From Saccoglossus kowalevskii (lineage: Eukaryota; Hemichordata; Enteropneusta; Harrimaniidae), in contig NW_003156236.1 in the NCBI RefSeq assembly GCF_000003605.2, forward strand, positions 494,883-558,882: a DNA stretch of 64,000 nt, given 5' to 3'. Shown in pieces: positions 15,301 to 27,200 of the stretch. Within the stretch, counting starts at the first letter, position 1, and each line of letters starts with the position of its first letter. The position numbers were made by a program, and so were the translations under genes. A model generated the notes under the pieces. The model worked only from the letters and a program-made list of their open reading frames with translations. It was not told the DNA's origin and searched no databases.

Positions 15301-16342
15301 TCAAATTCATTTACATGTAATAGATGAGTATTACAAAAAATATTGTCGCCATAGTAACTTCTTCCATGTTTGTTTTCGTACCTTCAGTACTAATGGTTGA
15401 TGGTCGAATTCCGATATTAATAGTGCACGCCTGTTGAGGTGAATTGCGTTTCAGGTATACATTGTGACACCTGCCTTGGTTTGAAAACTGAAATTATGAC
15501 GTGGTGTCCGTGATGTATTCAAAAGAACCTGAACACGCTTCCCAGAATCGGTTTATTAAAAAAATTCTATTACTTTATTAAGGTAACTATTCTAGTGACG
15601 TACAGCATTTTTCAGACAGCACGTTTTACTACTTCTCAAAATCGTATTTTCAATTCTATATATTTGAAAGCTTCACGTTTATCTGAGTTTTGATTACGTC
15701 ATATGCATCCTCATGTCTATCATGACGACAAACGTTTGTACGCCGGAGTGTGGAACGTAGAGGGCGTTGAAGGGAAACCTTAGAAACACAAATGAACGAA
15801 CTATTAATAGCGCACAATTTATTGATTGACCGAAATCCGTTTATAATGGTTATTATTGAACGGCAGTTATTTAAAAGTCAAAGGGAAATCGGTTGAGAAT
15901 ACGAAATAGTTATACCTATCACTAGCAAAAACAAAGTACGGCAAGTGAACCAATAACCCCCGGCCCACCCCAGCTTGGATTATCATATTTATTCCAGAAT
16001 ATTCGTATTTCAATTAGGTCGACGTCTAAATATCACAAAGTTGGCAAATCTCCAATTGACATTATAACATTGGCATTGAGATCGAGCTTGCCTCCCACGC
16101 CATATCATTAACTGATGAAAGTACCACTGTCGTCTCGAATGTACTCGTATTTTACACGCGATGTATACGTCCCGTGGGGCGACGCAACGCTTTAAAAACG
16201 GCAATATGGAGTATTTTGTTTTGTTTGGTATTAAATAGTGATATACACACTTGCCCTAAACTAAAAAAAAAATCGTTCTTCGGTACATTAAATAGTATTC
16301 ACTTGATGCTAAGACTTACATACTTATTTGCATGCATTTTGA

Positions 16343-16432
16343 ATTAATAGTACGTACCATAAATGCAAAGCGCATATACATTGTATTAATAGTACGTACC
16401 GATAATGCAAGACGCATGTACCTTACTATTAT
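16343..16432. repeat. Two-copy 42-bp imperfect tandem repeat
   Basis: ATTAATAGTACGTACC occurs at 16343 and again at 16385, each followed by a similar AATGCAA-rAcGCAT segment. The spacing is 42 bp. No coding or RNA function is visible. Confidence 0.75.
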
Positions 16433-16949
16433 TTCATTCTGCCATCTACCTGTATTAAATTTCTATAGCAGTACAGATTTGACTTATTAAATATCTTCAA
16501 CACTAGTTGCCATGGCAAAGATTATCGGTGTTTTTTATTTATTTGGTATAAATGAACTTGAATTTGCCTCAACACTACTCTCTAAAACAATACTTGTAGT
16601 GATAAATTTCACCAGAATTTCACGCTTGAGTGGTTTTCAGCAGTCCGTGACACGGAAATAAAAAACAATCGATTAATTGACGATGTTTATGGTTTATTAA
16701 AAGGTCAGATTCATGTTAATACACGATCAATCAATCTCACCAAATAAGGTATCATGTACTTTAAGTAAATAGTAGGATTTTTGCATCGTACCCGCATATC
16801 ATGTCAAATATTGAGCAACATAACTGACATGTTTTCTTCAATTTCTCATAACGAATACTAACGTCTGCTGGCTACCCGTGAAGAATAAACAATACATTTC
16901 GAAAATTCCCGAGTAGGCAGCATTGATGACGTATTGTGGCGTCATTCAA

Positions 16950-17108
16950 TGACGTCACATATTCCTGCATTAAATTTCCTCGGCAGCCGCACGCCTCTTG
17001 TGATGACGTCACATCACGACAGTGCAAAGACACGCAAGGCAGAAACATGAGCACCACGCAGTTCAGGAAATGATGCGAGTACTTGTAGCACAAAGTCGTG
17101 TGACGTCA
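16950..17108. promoter_or_regulatory. Cluster of three palindromic TGACGTCA (CRE-like) sites
   Basis: Perfect 8-bp palindromes TGACGTCA lie at 16950-16957, 17004-17011 and 17101-17108, with half sites (TGACGTAT, GGCGTCAT) just before them. This is the consensus bound by CREB/ATF bZIP factors. Three perfect copies in 159 bp is more than chance predicts. It may be an enhancer or a repeat-derived cluster. Its target gene cannot be told. Confidence 0.4.
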
Positions 17109-18134
17109 CAGAATATTTTTTCATTTCGGAGCGCAGTGTTCAAAGTCAGGTGTGGGCGTTGATTTGCATTTTAGTCTTCAATTTCAACCAATCTTTCTCC
17201 TTATAATGAAGTCAATTACTGATATAAATTCTTCAAATTCGAAATTAAACTTTGAAGACAATACTGTAATTCTTTAAACAAGTGGTGTTTTCAGTTTACT
17301 CTCATACATCATCGGCACGCATCCAACCTACTTTCAGCTACGTTACGCAGTTTGTAATTTTAGCAGTAACTTGAACACACACTTACGTAGGCCTGCTTAG
17401 GGCTCAGGGCTATGCAGTATTCCTTGAGAATCTTCTATGAACAAAGAACAGGAAACCACACTCCTCCGCACTCTTTTATTTGCTCGAGAAACAAAACGTT
17501 TTCCCAATAAAATAGTGTTGATAGTTGCGCATCCATGGACTTAATTGATTGTACAATGTATTAGTCGTTTAGAGAAAATTTAAAGACACGTGATGGTGTA
17601 TTGTCGAGTTAAAAAAAAATAAATAAAACGAGCTCAAGTAATCCGATCTTCAGCCGAGGGGTGTGTCGGGCATATCACTGTATATACATCTTACCTCTAC
17701 GTAATGACACAAAGATTGTACTTCATGTATATTACACTGTACAATGATGTATTCAATAACACCATTTAATTCTTGTCTTCGATCATATTATCTGACCGGT
17801 TCATATGTTCACTTCTGACAATGGAATTACTCGATAATTAATAAATCATTTAATCGTTTATTAGCCGCTGATCTTGGTAGTGCCACTGACTCGCGATGTG
17901 GCTATTTGCTTGGAAGATAGCGGATTTACTTATATAATGTGCGCCACCAACGACGATGTTTATGAGGTCGGTATTCAATAGACGAAAGAAGGTATTCAAC
18001 TAATTCGCAAAAAAATTATTATCAGCATAACGTATGTCATCTTATAGTTATTATTGTAATCACTTATATAATTGTATAAATACCTGTTTGGATCTATAAT
18101 ATACTTAATTGTTCCATGTGGAAGTGGTTTTGCA

Positions 18135-18300
18135 GACAGGGGCGGTGGCACGAAATTGTGTATTGGAGGGGGGGGGGGTCTGCTACCCATCCACAGACCC
18201 CCTTACTAGGGGGTCCGGGGGTTGCTCCTCTGGCAAAAATTGAAATCTAAAACTTTTGAAACGCTAGGGGCAAGACAGACTGACAGACCAGTCTCGAAGC
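18135..18300. repeat. G-tract dispersed repeat fragment
   Basis: GACAGGGGCGGTGGCACGAA leads into a run of twelve G and then CCCCCTTACTAGGGGGTCCG, with partial hairpin symmetry. This layout resembles high-copy invertebrate repeats ending in long G tracts, by recollection only. The rest of the element is not clear. Confidence 0.4.
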
Positions 18301-18355
18301 TCAGAACATCATCATCCGACACTATATTTGGCATTATACATTATATGGCCGGCGC

Positions 18356-18438
18356 GCCGCGTCCTGTTCGATATGGGACTCATAGTGACGTACACAACGC
18401 GTGTAAAATACATTGTTTGTTTACATGAAATTCGAACA
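18356..18438. mobile_element. Internal fragment of the TTAA MITE
   Basis: The stretch runs from CGTCCTGTTCGATATGGGAC through ACATTGTTTGTTTACATGAA and ATTCGAACA. It matches positions about 9398-9481 of the intact MITE with only a few substitutions. Both terminal repeats are missing, so it is a dead copy. Confidence 0.85.
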
Positions 18439-21400
18439 GCATGGCAATCGCAACCATTTTAATACATTATGTAAAACGACAATAAGAGTTCAGCCGTATG
18501 TATGATCCTCCAACTCCAACGGTCACGTCGATTTGAAAACCAATAACTTATCTATAACGAATCGTAAAGTTTGTATGATCACATCTTACATTGCCTTTAT
18601 TCTGCGATCATGATTACATGTACATTAATTCAAGACTTTTCTCGAAATATTCACATCTGTTTAAAAGTATAACCCAACACAAAGCTCAGCGGGCGGGTGA
18701 AATTAAGTTTCATGGTGTTGTCTGCTCAGTATTTAGTACTGAGCCGGGTACGAACTACTGTTTATGCCGCTTTTAAACTGGGTCGACAGCATAAACTGCA
18801 ATCGATATTTGACAAACATTTGACCAATCGGAACGCTCTGTGCAATGACGTCACTTTGATCATACTGTCATTAGGTATAGTATATCACATTCTCGCAGAT
18901 AAAAAAACTTTACTAAGGAAACCCCGTTGCTATAGTCAAATCACTGCTCCTCGTATAGGGTTGAATGAACCATAATTCGGTCAAAATAACACTACAAATT
19001 CATTTTTTACTGCAATTAACATTAGTTGAATATCTTGTTATTAAAAATACTGGCGCACTGCGTCATATCATAAGGGGATACTACACTCTAGTAAAAACGA
19101 TATAGATATGTTTCAGACAATCGAAATGACTCTAACACACAATAAACAAAAATCAAAATCTTTTACTTCTCAACGTCGTATTTTTGTTTTCAATTTCGCG
19201 AACCATTGAATTGCGCCACACACGGTAGATTGGGAACATGTTTATTTTCTGTTTCATGAGGAGATCCGAATACACGTTAAATGCATGTACTCGAAACATT
19301 ATTTAATAATCATTTAAGTGATTCAACATTTTATTGTTGTTGTGGCATTGAATAATCTTAACACGACAAAATTGAAACCGTGTCGCCACTGGCAACCTTT
19401 TTCAATTGGGACGAGAATCATTACCATATGCCTTAAGTTACCAAACAACATTGCTATCGGTGAAGCAATATGTACACTGAACGACATTGCAATGCGGTGT
19501 CCACTCTTACCATCGGCCCGCTACATATCGTTATATCGTTTGCCAGTAAAAATGACACAGAGTCTCTAAACAAGTTATATGTTATGAATCCGGGTTCAGG
19601 GCATTTGGCTGGTCGCAGGGGATGGGGCAGGTGCATTCTGAATTTCGCAGACAAAGGGGTATAGGCTTTTCGAAGTTCGCATGTCCGCAAAAAAAAAAAA
19701 AACAAGAAAGGGGATACTTTTTATAGAACTGACAACTACTAATTGGTCGAACACGGGGACAAGACAACACAAAAGTGTTTTGACAGAGGAAGACCTTGTT
19801 GTTTTTGGAACTTTTACCTAAACCAATCACACCAAATGCACCGTGACATTCGAAAGAACGAGAAGACAGCGCACGTTTCTGATGTCTATCTTAAATAAGG
19901 GTGTTTTGATTTTTTCCGCGTTTTGTCGAAAAAGAGGAGGCACTTTTTTTTTATTTAAAAATCATTTTGATTTACGAATGACTCGCATTCCCTACCTTCA
20001 CCAGACAGGTGCCCTGAGGCTTGTAAAACATGTTACTGCTAGTCCTGGCTGCGGGTAAATTATCGTGATTGAATTATTGAATCTGTGAAAGCAACGGTTA
20101 TTCAGATTTGACGTTACATGTACTTATATTTGTTCAACCGCGGGAACTAAAAATTAGGTTTAAAAAGTTCACGTGACAGAAATCAGCGTATAAAAATAAG
20201 TAGCCGGGCGTTTATTCCAGCGTGTCGTCACCACTAAAAATGGAACAAACAATGTTGTCGACTCTGAACTCAATATACATCATCGGTACATGAGGTTTAA
20301 GCATGATATTAACTATACCCATTGTCTAGCTGACCTATTTGCCTGTCACGACGAGAGCGCGCCCTTGTTTACAGGTTACTCACGCCGTTTCGAGTATAAA
20401 GAGGTTAAGCTTCAGATGACCCACGATAACGGGGCACAAATACAGTTAGTGGGTCACTCAACCGTCACATCATGGCCATTATATTTTATTACGCTGTTTT
20501 CGATAACTGTAAGCCAGGAACGAATATATCAATACACTGTAAAGAGTTCTTTTTAGATGTGAAATGTGATTTCAATTCTGATCGCAATAACATGATTTTA
20601 GGTATTGTATGCGGATGTTCTGATAAGCCATCGGTAAATCAATGCATCTCGTGGTCAGTGATATCTTCTTCGCGGGAAACATGCGCGAGTATTCGATGTT
20701 GCCTGCTACTTCAACGTTCACGAATTCCAATTCACCCAGTTTGAAGTCAGCAATGTAAACCAATTTTAGTTACAACATCACCAACCGCTCCAAGTCACTC
20801 TATTTAATCCGGGAGTTTACTACAGTGTGATTTATAACTTGCAGTTTATGTTTATGTAGTCCTTATCACATGCATGTTTTAATTATGTACCTGGAAATGC
20901 CTAAAAACACATGTTGGACCGGTTACCTTATCAGATATTGGCAAATGTATTTTTTTCTCATCGTCACTGGTTGTGTTAATAAGCAAATGTATCACGTGAC
21001 ATAGTTCGCCGGTTCATACTTGTATTCAAGGTTGTTTTTCTTGAAAATACAGGTTGTATGTTTCGTCGAAAAAATGACAACAGAATTGCATAGAAACATT
21101 ATGACATTAATACGTTAGGAGAACAACTTCTCCCGAAACATGAGTATTTTTTTTTAAACATCGCGACAGTAAAAGAACGTCGTGTCACATGCGGCGTTAT
21201 GAGAACGTCGCGTCACATATACAAGTTCAAAAAGTTGACGGTCAAGTACGGTATCTTTCAAAACTTGTTATTGTCAACTACACGTGATTTTTTTACCGAC
21301 GATTTGCATTTGCATTTGATGGCGATAGCATAACATAAATTATGGTTATTCATTCAATTTACTAGGAGGGCAATTTGTGCTCAAAATAGCGCCGCACTAA

Positions 21401-22377
21401 GGCATTTTATGTATCGCGATGTTGACATTTAGAGTTAGCTTTGAATTTAGCGTATATCGTTAAAATACAAAAAAAGAAGAAAAAAAGATACTCGTAAATT
21501 GAGAGAGGGTGAGAAGCAAAATGCATAGCTAATAGGCGCAATGTCAATACACTTATTAAGTAATATAATTGTCAACTTTCTAGAAATTGGGCCTGGTCTC
21601 AGTCGTTAATAAAGGAACCCTGGATTGGTCGCATCGCATCTCTCTGGCAGCGGACCAACAAACCACTGAAACACATCAAAACACTTGAATAGCACATCAA
21701 TCATCTAGTATGTCAACAACTTGAACTGACCGCAGACTGATAGTCGTACATAATAAAAAAAAGAAGGCGGGTCTCCTCGTCAATTCGGAAGTTACAATCA
21801 GCTGTTTCATTGACTAGTTTTACTCCCTCGTACAACAAAGTAGCATTGCGCAGACATAGATATGGCCAATTTGGTTTGCGCGTTGACATCGTTGTTCGGG
21901 GAATGGTATTTGACGAGGTTAATAATGCTGCGGTCAGTAAGCGGCTGTTTTGTATTTACAGATTGCCGAACTTCTATATTACGTCATCAAACATAATCAT
22001 TACATTGAATCCCATGCTAAACTACTTACATATTGTGGGAATTTATTTCAATTATTATTAAGTTCAACTATCCTTTGTTATATTAGGCCTGCTATATCAG
22101 CGAGAATGTCCAGGTACATTATTACATTTTAAATATTTGTATTCAATAAAAACTGAGATATGATGTATTATATTAATTTAAAGTTAATTTCTTGCGGTAC
22201 GCTTTAAAGCTTTGGTCGATGGAGTGCGCCCTCAAACCTGACATTAATGGGGAAAATGGCACCGCTGTTTCCTTTTTCGACAGGTCTTGTATGATTGTGG
22301 ACAGGTACTCGTCATCAGCACACAGCATCATGTATTTAGCATACATTTAGATTTCACCAACATAAAATACAATAACA

Positions 22378-22412
22378 CAACAACAACAGCAGCAACAACA
22401 GCAACAACAAAG
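22378..22412. repeat. CAA/CAG microsatellite
   Basis: A short run of CAA triplets with interspersed CAG, in non-coding DNA. An open frame passes through it but has no other support. Confidence 0.8.
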
Positions 22413-23070
22413 CGGCTAATTTATACACATTTATTTTATTTTATTGTATTGTATTCTAAACTTTTGTTAAAATAATTACAGCATAGAACAACATCCCACG
22501 TAAAAGAAGTTAATATATCGTTCTTAAAACAGGCACACTCACCGCGGCACTGAAACTATGGAATGCAAATACATTTCACAGTGTCTGAGAGGTCACAACT
22601 GTGCTAAGTGGTAAAATCATGATTGAGATCTGACACGTTGATACGTGAAGGAACTTTACTAAAACAGAGTGTCACTTACATACCAGAAACAAATTTACAG
22701 AAAAAATAAGAGGACACTCTAACTTCGCAATTAAACTTTTAACAATCGAAATGGACGGACAGATTATTTAATTTTACGTTGGTGTGCCTATTTATACATC
22801 GAGTCCTCGAAAATGATGAATAATTATGACTATATTGATTATTATGGATTTATGTGGTCGCCTAAAAACCCGACTATTCATTAACCAAAAATACTGAATT
22901 TCGTATAACCTATGAACACTGGTGACGCTGAACTATGTACACGATTGTTTATGGCTAAAAGTGAAAAATAGAACCAGTTACAACCAGATATTCACTGCTT
23001 TACATAACTGTCAAGATAATAGGGTTGTTTTCAAGTACAGACATGATGCACAAAAAACGCTATTACAATA

Positions 23071-23108
23071 GCGCCCTCTGTGAGGCCTTAGTAATCCGTA
23101 GAGGGCGC
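23071..23108. repeat. Short inverted repeat
   Basis: GCGCCCTCT at 23071-23079 is matched by its exact complement AGAGGGCGC at 23100-23108 with a 20-bp loop. It is a small hairpin about 0.9 kb beyond the stop codon of the large gene. It is more likely the relic of a small inverted-repeat element than a terminator, because eukaryotic genes do not end this way. Confidence 0.5.
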
Positions 23109-23452
23109 AGTTCAAATGTTTTAAATGTAATGCTAATAGAACAGGAGCCTGTATTCGCCCGACACGATATAAAAATATACATTATAGATATACAAGTCTT
23201 ATAAATGATTTAAACGCATAAATAAATACACCTGAGTTATCCCAATCCCCCACAGTATTCTTGGATTAATTACCCCAAATGTGACTACCACATCGAATCT
23301 ATTCTTCGGACTCGGAATTCAAAATAAGTACTGTGAGACAATTTCGATTAAATAATTGCAACGGTTATAAACCCATTAAAAATCAAAAAAATGAATTCAC
23401 GGTATCAATTTTGAAAATAATAATAATAATGAAAAAAACATTGATAGTTAAT

Positions 23453-24026
23453 TTTATTGGAGCTTAATACAAATGACTAGTTTACAATTTTATAATATGA
23501 TAACTGCAGAATAGTTACCATAAAACATACTCGTTTGTTTAAAAAACAAACCTGTTGGTTTCCACAGCGAGATGGACTACTTGTTAGTTGGAATATGCTA
23601 AGATAAAATATTGCGTAATAAAACAATCGTTTGATGTAAATTCTTATCAACATTTGCATTTCTACTACTTCATCACGTGATAATGATGTGTCAAACAACG
23701 CGACATATATACAACATCACATAGTCTGTATTCAAGCAGTTCCTTTAGGCCACCTGAAAATGACAACGAAACACGATGTTGAAATGTACACTCATAAAGA
23801 GAGGGTATGGTTTGTTGGGTTAAGCTATGGCCAGGAACTAAACACTTGTGGAGAAACGAACAATCTTGATGACAGAACACACAAACAATGTCGTCACAAC
23901 TCACGTGACAATGGATAATCTCGCGTAACAATGTATAATCTTGCGTGACAATTTAGCACGACGTGAAACATTACTCGTAGAATGATATAAAACTCGGATG
24001 TGGCAAAACATACCTCATTTTTAATA
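23453..24026 (-). promoter_or_regulatory. 3' UTR with poly(A) signal of the large gene
   Basis: Downstream of the TAA at 24027-24029, the first canonical AATAAA on the minus strand is at 23458-23453. It is followed within 30 bases by a T-rich stretch (TGTTTTTTTCATT) suitable as a downstream element. This gives a 3' UTR of roughly 0.55 kb. An ATTAAA only 3 bases after the stop is too close to be used. No second intron in the UTR is evident. Confidence 0.5.
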
Positions 24027-24291
24027 TTAAAAGTATGCATCATTGTCTGGTACACTTTCATCCTGTGACTTAAAAGTCCTCATAGAGCCAGACTTATGTG
24101 TGATATCAACACTGCTGCCACCGGCACTCTCACTGTACATTGGGTTGTAGTGAAATATCTCATTAAAAGATTCCTCTTCTTTCTTTAACTTATCTATCAC
24201 ATCTCCGTTATCTTCGATGTCGTCAAACACCCAATCCATTGTCGCTTCTTGCGTCTCCCAGCCCGGATGCTCCTTGGACGATAAAGAGAAC
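24027..24291 (-). CDS. Cytoplasmic tail with NPMY motif and stop (exon 65)
   Basis: The last exon, 24027-24291, starts after GCTGTTTAG and ends TAA at 24027-24029. The tail has 88 residues: [20 protein letters not shown], an acidic [15 protein letters not shown], then FHYNPMYSE and a Ser/Thr-rich end closing DNDAYF. NPMY fits the NPxY signal for clathrin sorting or PTB adaptors. The last residues A-Y-F have the hydrophobic-x-hydrophobic form of a class II PDZ ligand, a weaker hint. No kinase, TIR or ITAM is present. Confidence 0.93.
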
Positions 24292-27200
24292 CTAAACAGC
24301 AAAATAACATTAATAAAAAAAAACATATGATCTTGAGGGTTGAATTCTCAGATATCTAACTATCATCTAATTCATTCAAATGATCCGACACTTGTTGCGA
24401 CTCCTGTTACGAAGAAAATCAAAAACCTGTCGCAGACTAATAATACGAACACCCTCCCTTATATATGTTTCCGAAAATCGTCCCAGTTATGAAGCAGCGA
24501 GCTCATGTAAATAAACAATGTATTGTGCGCATATTGTATTCATCGCATGACACCCACATCCAGCAAGAGGCACGACAACTATGGCTCTGTTAAATTATAC
24601 TGACCTCTTATAAATGAGAAGAATAATAACGCCTAAAACAAGGATCGCTGCAACACCTCCTGCAACAGCGCCGATAACGATAGCAGTCTGACCGTCAGAA
24701 ATTCCTGGAGAGGATAAAGCATTGCATTGTTAAGTCGTACATGGTGTGGAAAGGCAGACAAATACGCAATTGCCTGTTTGCCTAATCACGTAGTAATCAC
24801 CATAAAGCTACGCCTTTCCTGCCTTCAAGCGATGACGCACCTTTTGTGACGCCACAGTGACATAGAGAGGTGAAATCAATATTGGTGAACAAAACAACTT
24901 TATTTTCTTGTGTAGTCGTTTGTAATTTAGAATATAAACATTCCCCGAAACAATATGTTGTTATTGAAAGGCGATTACCCTAAGAACAGAGCAAACGTCT
25001 TTCCTTTTATCCACTATAATGATGGAAGACAAAAGTCACTTGAGGCGTCATTTAACAGGATATTTACTAATCACTCACGGCAAGAGAGTTGAATTAACTT
25101 ATAACTAAAATTTATCACATAAATTAATTGACATATTAATTATTCGATATAATTAAAAGCATTGACACACAGTGACAATGTGTAATACACTATGATAACT
25201 TAAGATAGTATTGCTGCTCTTGTATATGGCTAAATATACACAAACCTGGGGACGTTGAACCCATCTTCACTTCACATCTATCTCCCTTAAAGCCACGTTT
25301 ACAGTTACAGCTTGCGTTTCCATATGAATCCTTTTCGCACAAACCATCATTAAAGCAGTAGTCAAAACAAACGTCTGCATTACGAAAACAAACTCATACT
25401 TAGTATCGAAACATGGAATCATGTGATAAAATTGTTGTATAATCTTCAACAGAAAACCATATCGGCGAAATTTACTTGGATTTACCACAACTTGCAAAGT
25501 ACCCAGACGTGTGAGCAAATCGTGAATGAGCACACACTTTGATACCAGCAACGTTACAGTTATTGTATTGGTAGTTATAACACCTCTCTACTAGTAAATT
25601 AAAATCTTGACAAAACCTCACCTAGGCAGTCTTTGCCGTCGCCCATATAGCCAGGCAGGCATGTACACGTGTACCCAGGTACGGTGTTCCTGCAGACAGC
25701 GTTCTCACTGCAATCGTCTGTACCAAGTCGGCATTCGTGGGCATCTACAGAGGTAATCACAATCTAACGTGAATATAAACGTCGCTTTTCTAATTTATAA
25801 ATAGAACATTGATACTCGAAAACAATTACCTAAATACGATTACACTACGGCAAGAACTCAAACGTCTTGGAGGTGATCGTTGTGGTTGTTTTACTCACCA
25901 ACGCATTCCGATTCAAATAAAGCGCCCTCAGTGTTGGTGGTGTAATATTCAGGACACGACTGACATCTATCTTGATGGCGAAGTGGATTGTAGGTTCCTA
26001 GCGGACACTTCTCACAGACACCGTTATTCAAATACCAACCTACATTGCAGTCAGCTAAAAAAAAAACGATTATAAGCATAAATCATGTCAGTTTCCCAAG
26101 ATTAACTTCCGCTAAGACATCTTATTCAAATATATGTTTGAATCCACAAACAGATAAAAAAAATCTTCGATCAAAATATATAAACACCGTACACCGTAAT
26201 TGTTAAAATGTTAGGTTGAAAATAACATGGAATTCGAATAAAAATTAAAGAAAATATGCAAAAATTGTCCACAAGTTTTGGCGGGAAGTTATAGTTATGA
26301 AAAAAAGTATCATGGCCTATTTTTGTAGCCACCACTTACCAACATTGCACAGATCAATTGAGTCGGCACCAGACTCTTCGGTAGTGAAACCAAAAGGACA
26401 CATTATACACGATACTTGTTGGTCAACGTCTGACCGGTATGTTCCTTTTTGGCAAGGTTCACATTCACCACTGACGCCGAGTTGTATTCCAACGGATTTA
26501 CACACCTCTACAAGAAAAGAGGAAAGTACTGACATTTCACAGAACGTCACTGAGTATAGACGTTGTGTCGTTGATGTATTGACTTCATCGATAGCGACAG
26601 TTGCTTTAATTCGATCAAAGGGCATGGGCATTTGTCCATGATCGACTTTGTTTATTGTACTTTGTACAAAACTGATATTGCAAATATACAAACGAAATGA
26701 TGACGTATCTAGATGAAGACTATTCCTTACCAAGACACTGAGAAGCATTGGTAGCGCCCTCTTCGTCAGTTAACATCCCCTTTGTGCATGTATTGCATAC
26801 AAACTTTCCCTCTTTGTCTTGCCAGTAACCTCTTTTACACGGTTCACATTGCGATGCGCTGCTATCGTAATAATGTCCAGCAGTGCATCGAGCTGTGGGT
26901 GAAAGAACAGAACTCGGTAAGCAATTCGTGTACCGTGACTGTGAAACCGTTCCCATGCATCTTCACAGTGCATATGTTTTTTTTGTCTTGTACTCTCAAA
27001 AGTTTAATTAACCCTGTGAATAGTCATAACATAATATCGCTGAAACATTTTTTTGAGTTTTTTTTTTGTTAATTTTAGACCAGATATAATTTTCCACCAG
27101 CTACATATCTTATCCAACAAATTAAAAAGAAACAGAAAAATATCACAAGAATTTATTTCCTGAAGGATAACAAAATTTAAGTTTAGCGCTCATAATTTTG

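Larger units (their letters stand above)
9069..23452. other. Non-coding region with scattered repeats, no gene recognised
   Basis: About 14 kb between the satellite and the 3' end of the large gene. No open frame shows a family motif, and I found no plausible exon set, tRNA or rRNA. The stretch 10190-10300 is rich in degenerate AACTAAACC-like words of no obvious meaning. Elements that can be named are listed separately: MITE 9372-9510, fragments at 12259 and 18356, short duplications, the TGACGTCA cluster, and simple repeats. The remainder shows nothing I can support. Confidence 0.55.

Noticed and set aside
19318-20744. Overlapping 60-90 codon frames on the plus strand
   Set aside because: No motif, no consistent splice sites and no mutual continuity. 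They are at the length expected by chance in AT-rich DNA.
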